From Spirochaetaceae bacterium (lineage in GTDB: Bacteria > Spirochaetota > Spirochaetia > Treponematales > Rectinemataceae): a DNA stretch of 64,000 nucleotides. A program made the position numbers and the translations under genes. The notes beneath the pieces are model-generated. The model was not told the DNA's origin and did no database searches. It saw nothing but the letters and a program-made list of their open reading frames with translations. The stretch is taken from NCBI GenBank assembly GCA_025358255.1, contig JANYKC010000019.1:1-64000 (forward strand), read 5' to 3'. This document shows, in pieces, positions 48,115-56,091 of the stretch (position 1 is the first letter of the stretch; each line of letters begins with the position of its first letter).

Positions 48115-49005
48115 CTAGAATTCCGACTGTCCGCGGAGCTTCATGATGCCGAGGCTCGCGGCGAGGACGACGAGGAAGAGGACTACGAGCACGACCGAGG
48201 ATTGGCCCATGCGGAAATACTCGAAGCTGTACTTGTAGCCGAGTATGTTGAGGGTCTCCGAGGCATAGCCCGGCCCCCCGCCGGTCATGGCGTAGATGAT
48301 GTCGAAGGTCTTGAGGCCGTCCACGGTCCTGAGGGTCATCGCCGTGATGATGGTCGGCATGGCCATGGGGAGGGTGATGAGCCGGAGGATCTGGGCTTCG
48401 GTCGCCCCATCCACCCGGGCCGACTCATAGGGCTCTGCCGAGAGCCCCGCAAGGCCCGCAAGGACGATGAGGCTGATCATGGGCGTCCATTGCCAGACGT
48501 CGACCAGGATCAGGGAGGGCAGGACGGTGGATGCCCCTGATACCCAGTTGCTTTTCGCGAGGCCTAGGCTCGTGAGCACCCAGTTCGCGAGGCCGATGGT
48601 CGGGTCATAGAACAGGTTGAAGACGATGCCCACGGCGACAGGGGTCGCCACGAGGGGGAGGAGGAGAAGGAGCTTGACGAGGCCCTTCCCCGCGAACTCC
48701 CGATTGAGGACAAGGGCGACGGTCGTGCCGAGGAAGGTCTCGAGGGTGACCGCGGAAAGCGTGAAGACGATGGTTCGCCCCAATGCCTCGAGGAAGCGCG
48801 GTTCGGCGAATACCCTTCCGTAGCTCCGCAGCCATACCCACTTGAGGGGCATGCCCGAAGTGAGGTTCCAGTTCGTGAAGGAGAGGAAAAGGGTATAGAG
48901 GACAGGAAAGAGCATCATCACCATGACGAAGGCGACGGCGGGAAGGGGAAAGAGGATTCGCAGGTTGCGTTCCACAAAACCGGTTCGGATCATGATGGCG
49001 CTCAC
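48115..49005 (-). CDS. Carbohydrate ABC transporter permease (MalF/CUT1 type)
   Basis: 296 residues, about six spans, the MalF-like partner of the permease 9 nt downstream. The EAA motif is EPYESARVDGATEAQILRL. Conserved phrases are PVLYTLFLSFTNWNL near the N-terminus and DIIYAMTGGGPGYASETL before the last spans, both usual in CUT1 permeases. The first start is GTG 49005; ATG 48993 (MIRTGFVERN) is equally plausible. A 65-nt gap separates it from the binding-protein gene, and the two permeases are likely transcribed from the binding-protein promoter. Confidence 0.93.
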   Translation of the reverse strand: MSAIMIRTGFVERNLRILFPLPAVAFVMVMMLFPVLYTLFLSFTNWNLTSGMPLKWVWLRSYGRVFAEPRFLEALGRTIVFTLSAVTLETFLGTTVALVLNREFAGKGLVKLLLLLPLVATPVAVGIVFNLFYDPTIGLANWVLTSLGLAKSNWVSGASTVLPSLILVDVWQWTPMISLIVLAGLAGLSAEPYESARVDGATEAQILRLITLPMAMPTIITAMTLRTVDGLKTFDIIYAMTGGGPGYASETLNILGYKYSFEYFRMGQSSVVLVVLFLVVLAASLGIMKLRGQSEF

Positions 49006-49070
49006 TTATGAAGTCGCCGGCGGGGAAGCCTATTTATGGCTCTCCCGCCGACGTGGACCTGGTATCTGAC

Positions 49071-50327
49071 TTACTGGACGCCGTACTCGCCGGTGTCCTC
49101 GAGGAGTTCGTTGACCTTGACGACCATGTCGTTGGCCTTTTTTTCAAGGTTCGCTGACTCGCCCTTGGTGTTGATGGACTCGATGATGACCTCGCCGATG
49201 CGGTCGCGGGCTTCACCTACGGCGCTCATGTAGGGGCGGTCGAAGGGGACGCCGTTCTTGGCCGCATAGGCGCGGGTCTCGATGAGTCCGGGATTCACCT
49301 TCGCGAGGACGGCCTTGTCGAGCCAGGGTGAGTTGCGCGCCACGGTGATCTGCTGGTTACCAAGGGCTCGCTTGGCCATGTCCGCGCTGGTGGCCCAGGC
49401 GAGGAAGGTCTGGGCCGCGTCAAGGCTCTTGGTTTTCTTCGAGATCGCCATGCCCCAGGACACCACGATGAAAGGGGTGTTGCCCTTCGGGCCAGCGGGG
49501 AAGTTGGCGATGCCGACACTCTCGGCTGGGACCTGGGATTTCGCCGGGTCGACGATCTGGCTGTAGAAGACGGAGGCGTCAGTCCACATCGCGATTTTTC
49601 CCGCCTGGAAGACCGGCATGATATTGTCCCACGACATCGCGGTGACGCCTGCGGGACCGTAGGTGCCGAGCATCTTTCCGTAGAAGCGGATGGCATCGAG
49701 GGCAGCCTTGGAGTTGAATACGGCTTTTCCCTTGTCCAAGTAGGTGCCGCCATAGTTGTAAAGGAAGCTGGACATCTGGGTCACGGCAGGATTGCCCTTT
49801 CCGCGGGAGGCGAAACCGGCGACGTCGGCCGAGTTGAGCCTTTTCGCGGCAGCTTCCAGGTCGGCGAAGGTCGTCGGGACGGCCAAGCCCGCTTTCTTCA
49901 GGAGATCTATCCGATAGTAGAGCACCTGCCACTCCGTTACGATGGGCACGACATAGGTCTTGCTGCCGAAGCTGACCAGGCCCAGGGAGGCCTTGGGAAA
50001 ATCGGCGAAATCATAGGACGCGAGGGGTTGGTACCAGCCGTTCTTGTAGAACATCTTGGTTTCCTGGAGGGGTCGGGTCATGAAGACATCGACCGTGGAG
50101 GAACCCGTAGCGAATTCGGTGGCGAGCTTCGTGGAAAGCTGGCCTTCCTGGTACTGCTCGAGGTTGACCTTGATTCCGGAACTGGCCTCGAATTCCGGGA
50201 TCGCGGACTTGAGCAGGTCACCGTAGGGATGGTTGGCGAGGAGGACACGGATTTCTTTCTGCTGGGCTGTGGCTGTGGCAACGATGGCCAAGGCCACGAC
50301 GAGGGCGAGGATGGCTTTTCTTCGCAT
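49071..50327 (-). CDS. Extracellular sugar-binding protein (solute-binding family 1)
   Basis: 418 residues with a signal peptide (AILALVVALAIVATATAQQ) but no lipobox Cys, so it is probably periplasmic. The family-1 fold is shown by IRVLLANHPYGDLLKSAIPE, FEASSGIKVNLEQYQEGQL, FEAGKIAMWTDAS-like VFQAGKIAMWTDASVFY and KKTKSLDAAQTFLAWATS. It delivers a carbohydrate to the two permeases downstream. ATG 50327 has AAGGAG upstream and a near-consensus promoter at 50364-50392. The promoter's -35 box overlaps the inverted repeat next to the divergent rpiR-type gene, so RpiR control is likely. Confidence 0.92.
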   Translation of the reverse strand: MRRKAILALVVALAIVATATAQQKEIRVLLANHPYGDLLKSAIPEFEASSGIKVNLEQYQEGQLSTKLATEFATGSSTVDVFMTRPLQETKMFYKNGWYQPLASYDFADFPKASLGLVSFGSKTYVVPIVTEWQVLYYRIDLLKKAGLAVPTTFADLEAAAKRLNSADVAGFASRGKGNPAVTQMSSFLYNYGGTYLDKGKAVFNSKAALDAIRFYGKMLGTYGPAGVTAMSWDNIMPVFQAGKIAMWTDASVFYSQIVDPAKSQVPAESVGIANFPAGPKGNTPFIVVSWGMAISKKTKSLDAAQTFLAWATSADMAKRALGNQQITVARNSPWLDKAVLAKVNPGLIETRAYAAKNGVPFDRPYMSAVGEARDRIGEVIIESINTKGESANLEKKANDMVVKVNELLEDTGEYGVQ

Positions 50328-50363
50328 ACCGACTCCTTGTGACGCATAAAGCGTCTTGCTTCC

Positions 50364-50392
50364 ATTATCCCATCCATTGGGCCAGCGGTCAA
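50364..50392 (-). promoter_or_regulatory. Promoter of the sugar ABC importer operon
   Basis: Minus strand: TTGACC (50392-50387), 17 nt, GATAAT (50369-50364). The -35 overlaps the left arm of the inverted repeat 50389-50420. Confidence 0.65.
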
Positions 50393-50420
50393 GAAATGAA
50401 AGAGAAAAAACATTTCTTGA
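50389..50420. promoter_or_regulatory. Candidate RpiR operator (perfect 10-bp inverted repeat)
   Basis: TCAAGAAATG (50389-50398) and CATTTCTTGA (50411-50420) are exact reverse complements around a 12-nt A-rich spacer. The left arm covers the -35 of the importer promoter, and the right arm covers the -35 of the regulator promoter. One bound dimer or tetramer could therefore block both. Confidence 0.65.
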
Positions 50421-50445
50421 AAAAAAGATTCTTTCGGGATACTAT
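50417..50445 (+). promoter_or_regulatory. Promoter of the RpiR regulator gene
   Basis: TTGAAA (50417-50422), 17 nt, TACTAT (50440-50445). The predicted start (~50452) is almost at the ATG (50455), leaving a very short or absent leader. Confidence 0.55.
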
Positions 50446-50454
50446 AGGTGCACA

Positions 50455-51303
50455 ATGCCGGAAAAAAGCTGCCTTCTGGAAATCCATACCTGCCTTCCAT
50501 CCTTGAGCGGAAAAGAAAAGAAGATCGCCGAGCATATCCTCGCCAATCCTCGCGGGGCGGTAAACCCCACCATGGAGGAGCTTGCGGAAAAGATCGGCGT
50601 CTCCGAGGCCACGCTTTTCCGGTTTGTCCGCAAGCTTGGCTATGGTGGCTACCAGCAATTCCGCATTGCCCTTGCCACCGAGACTATCGATCCTTGGGAA
50701 GCGGTCTATGAATGCCCCGATCCCGGCTCGGACGATGAATCCACCTTGGACGCCGTCTTCAGGACCGACATCTCAGCCCTCGAGCGCTCGCGGGCCGCCA
50801 TCGACCGGAAGGCATTGGCACGGACTGCCGAACTCGTCGCCGTGGCTCCCCGCGTCCTCTTCCTCGGTCTTGGCGGCTCTGGCATAGTCGCCCTCGACGC
50901 TTACCATCGATTCCTCCGGACAGGCATCGATTGCGCCGCTCCCTTGGATTTCCACCTCCAGCTCATGGCGGCCAGCCAGACCCGCTCCGGCGACCTTGTC
51001 CTTTTGTTTTCCCACACCGGGGCGAACAAGGACGCGATCGCCCTGGCCGAAGCCGTGAAGGCCGCGGAGGCCAGGCTTGTCGTGATAACCGATTCACCAC
51101 GGTCGCCCTTGGCCCGGCTCGCGGATATCCTCCTCGCGGTGAGGACGGGAACTTCCGGGCCTGCGGCCGAATCCTGGTCGGCCCGGGTAGTGCAGATGGC
51201 CCTTGTGGACGCGATCTACGTGGATACCATGCGACTCCTGGGCGATAAGGGCGTGGCCGCCCTTGAGAGGATGCGTTCCGCGATCGCCAAGCGGCGGCTT
51301 TGA
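50455..51303 (+). CDS. RpiR/MurR-family transcriptional regulator
   Basis: 282 residues from ATG 50455 (MPEKSCLLEIHTCLPSLS). An N-terminal HTH_6 domain (KKIAEHILANPRGAVNPTME, VSEATLFRFVRKLGYGGYQQ, ~16-75) binds DNA. A SIS sugar-phosphate-binding domain follows (~110-260: VLFLGLGGSGIVALDAYHRF, DLVLLFSHTGANKDAIALAE). Such regulators respond to phosphosugars. The gene is divergent from the sugar importer and 26 nt ahead of gnd, and the intergenic palindrome overlaps both promoters, so it probably controls both sides and itself. An in-frame extension to 50356 is unsupported. AGGTG before the ATG is a poor SD. Confidence 0.93.
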   Translation: MPEKSCLLEIHTCLPSLSGKEKKIAEHILANPRGAVNPTMEELAEKIGVSEATLFRFVRKLGYGGYQQFRIALATETIDPWEAVYECPDPGSDDESTLDAVFRTDISALERSRAAIDRKALARTAELVAVAPRVLFLGLGGSGIVALDAYHRFLRTGIDCAAPLDFHLQLMAASQTRSGDLVLLFSHTGANKDAIALAEAVKAAEARLVVITDSPRSPLARLADILLAVRTGTSGPAAESWSARVVQMALVDAIYVDTMRLLGDKGVAALERMRSAIAKRRL

Positions 51304-51329
51304 GGGGAAAGGAACTTAAGGAGGGAAAC

Positions 51330-52784
51330 ATGAAGAAAGCGGACATCGGCCTCGTCGGGCTGGCAGTGATGGGGGAAAACCTCGTCCTCAACATGGAGTC
51401 CAAGGGTTTCACCGTCGCCGTGTGGAACCGCAGCGTCGCTAAGGTCGATGAATTCCTCGAAGGACGCGGCGCGGGCAAGCGCCTCATCGGCGCGGGCGAC
51501 CTGGGCGGCCTTGTCGACTCCCTCGATTCGCCCCGCAAGGTCATGATGATGGTCAAGGCCGGACGGGCCGTGGACGAGACCATAGAGAAGCTCCTGCCCC
51601 TCCTGTCGCCGGGCGATGTCATCATCGACGGGGGCAATTCAAATTACGAGGATACGATCCGTCGCAGCTCCCTCGTCGAGTCCAAGGGCCTCCTCTATGT
51701 CGGGACCGGAGTCTCGGGCGGCGAGGAAGGCGCCCTGCTGGGGCCCTCCATCATGCCCGGCGGCTCCGCCGCCGCCTGGCCCCTCGTGAAGCCGATCTTC
51801 CGGGCCATAGCCGCCAAGGTCGATGGCGATGTCCCCTGCTGCGACTGGCTTGGGAGCGATGGCGCAGGCCATTTCGTGAAGATGGTCCACAACGGAATAG
51901 AGTACGGGGACATGCAGATCATCGCGGAGGCTTACTGGCTCATGAAGGAAGTCCTGGGCCTTTCCCACGAGGCGATGGGCAAGGCCTTCGAAAGCTGGAA
52001 CCGCGGTGACCTCGGGTCCTACCTCATCGAGATCACGCGCGACATCATGGGCACCAAGGATGGAGACGGCAGTCCCCTCGTCGAGCGCATCCTGGACGCA
52101 GCGGGCCAGAAAGGCACGGGCAAATGGACGGGTGCCGCGGCCCTGGATGCGGGAGTCCCCCTTACCCTCATCGCCGAGGCCGTCTTCGCCCGCTGCCTTT
52201 CGTCCGCCAAGGATGAAAGGATGGCGGCAAGCAAGGTCTATCCCGGGCGCGGAGGCAGGATTCCGGAAACTAAGGCGGCTTCCCTCCTCGAGGACCTGGG
52301 GAAGGCCCTTTATGCCGCGAAGATCGTGTCCTACGCCCAAGGCTATCTCCTCCTGCGGGAAGCGTCGAAGGAACATGGGTGGAAGCTCGACTTCGGCGGC
52401 ATCGCCCTGCTGTGGCGTGGCGGATGCATCATCCGATCGGTCTTCCTCGGCAAGATAAAGGAAGCCTTCGACAAGGACGCATCCTTGCCCAACCTTCTCC
52501 TGGACCCATTCTTCTCCGCCAAGGTGAAGGAAGCCGAGGCCGGCTGGCGCCGGGTCGTCGTGGCCGCGGTGGAAGCCGGGATCCCCGTGCCCGCCATCTC
52601 GAGCGCGTTGTCCTACTTCGACGGATTCCGGAGCGAGCGCCTGCCCGCAAACCTCCTCCAGGCGCAGCGGGACTATTTCGGGGCGCACACCTACGAAAGG
52701 ACAGACCGCCCCCGCGGCGAGTTTTATCATACCAATTGGACAGGCCGCGGCGGCTCCACAGTCTCCTCGACCTACGACGCGTGA
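51330..52784 (+). CDS. gnd: 6-phosphogluconate dehydrogenase (decarboxylating)
   Basis: 484 residues from ATG 51330, with AAGGAGG upstream. Oxidises 6-phosphogluconate to ribulose 5-phosphate with NADP or NAD. The Rossmann loop is IGLVGLAVMGENL, followed by WNRSVAKVDEF. Signature stretches are IIDGGNSNYEDT, GTGVSGGEEGALLGPSIMPG, the catalytic-Lys region HFVKMVHNGIEYGDMQIIAE, and SSAKDERMAASKVYPG. In the third domain come LLWRGGCIIRS and, at the end, RPRGEFYHTNWTG. The length is that of long-chain GND. It is the first metabolic gene after the RpiR regulator and 13 nt ahead of the kinase, so induction by the importer's substrate is likely. Confidence 0.96.
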   Translation: MKKADIGLVGLAVMGENLVLNMESKGFTVAVWNRSVAKVDEFLEGRGAGKRLIGAGDLGGLVDSLDSPRKVMMMVKAGRAVDETIEKLLPLLSPGDVIIDGGNSNYEDTIRRSSLVESKGLLYVGTGVSGGEEGALLGPSIMPGGSAAAWPLVKPIFRAIAAKVDGDVPCCDWLGSDGAGHFVKMVHNGIEYGDMQIIAEAYWLMKEVLGLSHEAMGKAFESWNRGDLGSYLIEITRDIMGTKDGDGSPLVERILDAAGQKGTGKWTGAAALDAGVPLTLIAEAVFARCLSSAKDERMAASKVYPGRGGRIPETKAASLLEDLGKALYAAKIVSYAQGYLLLREASKEHGWKLDFGGIALLWRGGCIIRSVFLGKIKEAFDKDASLPNLLLDPFFSAKVKEAEAGWRRVVVAAVEAGIPVPAISSALSYFDGFRSERLPANLLQAQRDYFGAHTYERTDRPRGEFYHTNWTGRGGSTVSSTYDA

Positions 52785-52797
52785 AGGAGGCCTTCCC

Positions 52798-53928
52798 ATG
52801 CCATCGCTCTTGATCCCCGGGAAGCCGGGATGCGACCTCGATTTCCTTGCCCTCGGCGCGCTCGTCACCCGCCTGGACCCGGGCATCGTGCCATTCTCCC
52901 AGGCCGACCGCTATGACCTCCATGTCTCTGGCGGGGAGTACAACGTCGCGGCCAACCTCTCGTCGTGTTTCGGCCAACGCACGGCCATCGCCTCCGCGAT
53001 GGTCGACAACCCGGTCGGGCAGCGAGTGGAACGCGCCGTCCGCGCCGCGGGGGTCCGGCCCCATTACCTGCGCTTCGCCCATGACGGGGTCAGGGGACCG
53101 AACATCGCCACCGTGTGGAGCGATCGCGGCCAGGGGGCCAGGGCGCCGGTGGTCTTCTACAACCGGGCAAACGAAGCGGCCGCCCTCCTCGGGCCCGGCA
53201 GCTTCGACTGGGCCGCCATCTTCGGGAAGGGGCTTCGCTGGTTCCACTCAGGCGGCATTTTTTCGGCCCTTTCCGCCACGACGCCAGCCCTCGTGATCGA
53301 GGCGATGGACGCCGCGCATGCGGCCGGAGCCGTCGTTTCCTTCGACCTCAACTACAGGGCAAAGCTCTGGCAGGCCGCCGGGGTTTCGGCGGCGGAAGGC
53401 GGGAAAAAGGCGGTGGATACCCTGAGGGAGATCGTGAGCCGTGTCGATGTCCTGGTCGGGAACGAGGAGGACCTGCAGAAAGGCCTTGGCCTCGCGGGAC
53501 CCGAGGTCGCCGCGGGACCGAGGGCGGCAGGCGGAAAGGCCACGTCGTCCAAGCTCGATCCTTCGGCCTTCCTCGGGATGATGGAGAAGGTCGCCAGGGA
53601 TTTCCCCGGCGTCAAGGCCGTGGCCACCACCCTCAGGGACGTGCATTCCACCAACCGCCATTCCTGGGGCGCCGTCCTCTGGATGGAGGGGCAGAGCTGG
53701 GCCACGCCGACGATGGAGCTCGATGTCCATGACCGCGTGGGCGGAGGCGATGGCTTTGCGGCGGGCCTCTTCTATGGGCTCCTCGATGGGCGCAAGCCCG
53801 AGGAAGCCCTGCGCCTTGGCTGGGCCCACGGAGCCCTCCTCACGACCTATCCAGGCGACACGACAATGGCCGGCCTCGCCGAGGTGGAAGCCCTGGCATC
53901 AGGCGGCTCCGCACGGATCCAGCGCTAG
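52798..53928 (+). CDS. PfkB-family sugar kinase (2-keto-3-deoxygluconate-kinase-like)
   Basis: 376 residues, ribokinase fold. The N-terminal region has LALGALVTRLDPG and the substrate-site phrase SGGEYNVAANLSSCFGQ. The C-terminal PfkB motif is DRVGGGDGFAAGLFYGLL, with the catalytic Asp and the anion hole; VSFDLNYRAKLW and VDVLVGNEEDLQKGLG are also typical. The pattern is nearest to 2-keto-3-deoxygluconate kinases, but fructokinase or another PfkB activity cannot be excluded. ATG 52798 follows GAAGGAGG. A short Ala/Gly-rich insert (~237-255, GPRAAGGKATSSK) is unusual. It lies within the gnd-kinase-dehydrogenase operon. Confidence 0.88.
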   Translation: MPSLLIPGKPGCDLDFLALGALVTRLDPGIVPFSQADRYDLHVSGGEYNVAANLSSCFGQRTAIASAMVDNPVGQRVERAVRAAGVRPHYLRFAHDGVRGPNIATVWSDRGQGARAPVVFYNRANEAAALLGPGSFDWAAIFGKGLRWFHSGGIFSALSATTPALVIEAMDAAHAAGAVVSFDLNYRAKLWQAAGVSAAEGGKKAVDTLREIVSRVDVLVGNEEDLQKGLGLAGPEVAAGPRAAGGKATSSKLDPSAFLGMMEKVARDFPGVKAVATTLRDVHSTNRHSWGAVLWMEGQSWATPTMELDVHDRVGGGDGFAAGLFYGLLDGRKPEEALRLGWAHGALLTTYPGDTTMAGLAEVEALASGGSARIQR

Positions 53929-53956
53929 CGCCCGCGCCGACAATAAGGAGATAGCC

Positions 53957-54991
53957 ATGAAGGCCCTTGTCCTGAAGGACGCGATGCGTCTCGAATACGA
54001 TGAAGTCCCCAAACCCGCTTTGCGCGATGCCGATGATGTCATCGTGCGCGTGCGCGCAGCTGCCATCTGCGGCTCCGACGTTCACGGCATGGACGGCTCG
54101 ACAGGCCGCAGGCGCCCGCCGGTCGTCATGGGCCACGAAGCCTCGGGCGAGATCGTGGAGACTGGACAGGCAGTCAAGCGCTTCCGCGTGGGTGAACGGG
54201 TGACCTTCGACTCCACCGAATATTGCGGGAAGTGCTTCCATTGCCTTCGCGGCGAAGTGAACCTCTGCGACGACAGGCGTGTCCTTGGCGTATCCTGCGC
54301 GGAATACCGCCGCGACGGCGCATTCGCCGAATACCTCGCCGTCCCCGAGCGGATCCTCTACCGCATTCCCGAAGGCCTGGATTTTGTCTCGGCCGCGCTG
54401 GCCGAACCGGCCGCGGTCGCGGCCCATGCCGTCGCGCGCGCCCCTCGCGCCCTGGGCGAGACGGTTGCGGTCATCGGGTCCGGGCTCATAGGCCTCCTCC
54501 TCATCCAGGTGCTCAAGGCGACGGAGGCCGGCCTTGTCATCGCCTTCGACACCGCCCCCGATCGGCGCGAGGCCGCCCTGCGCTTCGGCGCCGACCTCGC
54601 TTTCGATCCAGCCGATCCTGCCTCCCTGCCTGAATTGCTGCGCCGGACCGGAGGGCGCGGAGCCGACCGTGCCTACGAGGCAGTAGGAGCCAGCGCGCCT
54701 GTCGGCACGGCCATCGAGTCGCTCCGTAAAGGTGGCGCGCTTGTCCTTGTGGGCAACCTCGCTCCTCGAATCGATTTTCCCCTCCAGACCGTCGTCACGC
54801 GGCAGGTCTCGATCTACGGCTCCTGCGCCTTGGCAGGTGAATACCCCTTTGTCCTCGACCTCATGGCCAGGGGAATGCTCGATGCGCGCGCCCTTGTGAG
54901 CGCGGTCGCCCCCCTGTCGGATGGCGCGGCCTGGTTTAGTCGCCTGTATGAAAGGGAGGCAGGTCTCCTCAAAGTGGTGCTTGAGCCATGA
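53957..54991 (+). CDS. Zinc-dependent medium-chain alcohol/polyol dehydrogenase
   Basis: 344 residues from ATG 53957, with AAGGAG 6 nt upstream. The catalytic zinc site is CGSDVHG (Cys) and GHEASGEIVETG (His-Glu), and the structural zinc cysteines are CGKCFHCLRGEVNLC. The Rossmann loop is VIGSGLIGLLLIQVLK, then IAFDTAPDRREAALRFGADL. This is the sorbitol/threonine/galactitol dehydrogenase branch of the MDR family; the exact polyol is not readable. The stop overlaps the next gene's start (ATGA). It likely oxidises the sugar alcohol or an intermediate imported by the ABC system. An in-frame extension to 53723 lies inside the kinase gene and is rejected. Confidence 0.92.
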   Translation: MKALVLKDAMRLEYDEVPKPALRDADDVIVRVRAAAICGSDVHGMDGSTGRRRPPVVMGHEASGEIVETGQAVKRFRVGERVTFDSTEYCGKCFHCLRGEVNLCDDRRVLGVSCAEYRRDGAFAEYLAVPERILYRIPEGLDFVSAALAEPAAVAAHAVARAPRALGETVAVIGSGLIGLLLIQVLKATEAGLVIAFDTAPDRREAALRFGADLAFDPADPASLPELLRRTGGRGADRAYEAVGASAPVGTAIESLRKGGALVLVGNLAPRIDFPLQTVVTRQVSIYGSCALAGEYPFVLDLMARGMLDARALVSAVAPLSDGAAWFSRLYEREAGLLKVVLEP

Positions 54992-56091
54992 CGGACGGGC
55001 TGGCAGGAGAGGGGACAGGGTTCGGCATCTATGGCTACGGCAAGGTCGCAGAGCTTCACGCCAAGGCGATGGAGGCCTGCCCGGGCCTCGGCCTCGCGGC
55101 GGTCTGCGGCAGGGATTCCACCAAGGCCTCGGCGTTCGCCGCAAGGCACGCAGGGGTCGCTTCCGCCTCCTCACCTGCCCAGATGGTCGAGGAGGACGGC
55201 GTGGAGGTCGTCATCGTCACGACGCCCCATCCCCTCCACCGCAAGCACGTCATCGAGTGCCTTGAGGCCGGAGCCCATGTGATCGTCGAAAAGCCCATGG
55301 CCCTCACGACGGCGGATTGCGATGCGATGATCGAGGCCGCGGAAAAGCGCGGCTTGAGACTTGGCGTCATCAGCCAGAGGCGCTGGTATCCGGCCAATGT
55401 GCGCATCCGCAAGGCCATCGATGAGGGAAAACTGGGAGAACCCGCCCTTGGCGAGGTGATCATGCTCGGCTGGCGTGATGAGGCATATTACCGCAGTGAC
55501 CCCTGGCGGGGCAGTTGGGCAGGGGAAGGCGGAGGCGTGCTCGTGAACCAGGCGCCCCACCAGCTCGATCTCCTCGCCTGGTTCATGGGGCCGGTGGAGG
55601 AAGTATCGGCATACTGGTCCAACCTCAACCATCCCTATGTCGAGGTCGAGGATACGGCCGTCGCCTCTGTCCGCTTCCGTTCAGGGGCCCTCGCGTCGAT
55701 CCTTGTATCCAATTCCCAAAAGCCCGGCATCTACGCGAAGGTCCATGTGCACGGCCGCAACGGCGCTTCGGCGGGTGTACAGACCGATGGAGGCGCTATG
55801 TTCATAGCAGGGATGAGCGGGATGCTCGAACCTCCGGTGAACGACCTGTGGACCATCCCTGGTGAGGAAGCGAAGCTCGCAGGATGGAAAGCCGAAGACG
55901 AGGCGCTTTTTTCCAAGGTGGACGGGACCACATGGTTCTTCGGGCTTCAGCTTGCCGACTTCGCCGAAGCCCTCAGGAAGGGCCGTGTGCCTGCGGTGAC
56001 CGGCCAGGACGGCCGCGCCGCGGTGGAGCTCTTCGAGGCAATCTACCGTTCAGGGAGGGAAGGACGGTCAGTGCGATTCCCCTTGGGATGA
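54988..56091 (+). CDS. Gfo/Idh/MocA-family oxidoreductase
   Basis: 367 residues. N-terminal NAD(P) Rossmann domain: GFGIYGYGKVAELHAKAME, LGLAAVCGRDSTKASAFA and VEVVIVTTPHPLHRKHVI. The EKP motif with the catalytic Lys is HVIVEKPMALTTADCDAMI. The C-terminal alpha/beta domain has GGGVLVNQAPHQLDLLAWFM, with the His-x3-Asp of this family. Members act on sugars, inositols and their derivatives. ATG 54988 overlaps the dehydrogenase stop by 4 nt, so the two are translationally coupled. The C-terminus overlaps the convergent GH18-like gene by 24 nt. Confidence 0.94.
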   Translation: MTDGLAGEGTGFGIYGYGKVAELHAKAMEACPGLGLAAVCGRDSTKASAFAARHAGVASASSPAQMVEEDGVEVVIVTTPHPLHRKHVIECLEAGAHVIVEKPMALTTADCDAMIEAAEKRGLRLGVISQRRWYPANVRIRKAIDEGKLGEPALGEVIMLGWRDEAYYRSDPWRGSWAGEGGGVLVNQAPHQLDLLAWFMGPVEEVSAYWSNLNHPYVEVEDTAVASVRFRSGALASILVSNSQKPGIYAKVHVHGRNGASAGVQTDGGAMFIAGMSGMLEPPVNDLWTIPGEEAKLAGWKAEDEALFSKVDGTTWFFGLQLADFAEALRKGRVPAVTGQDGRAAVELFEAIYRSGREGRSVRFPLG

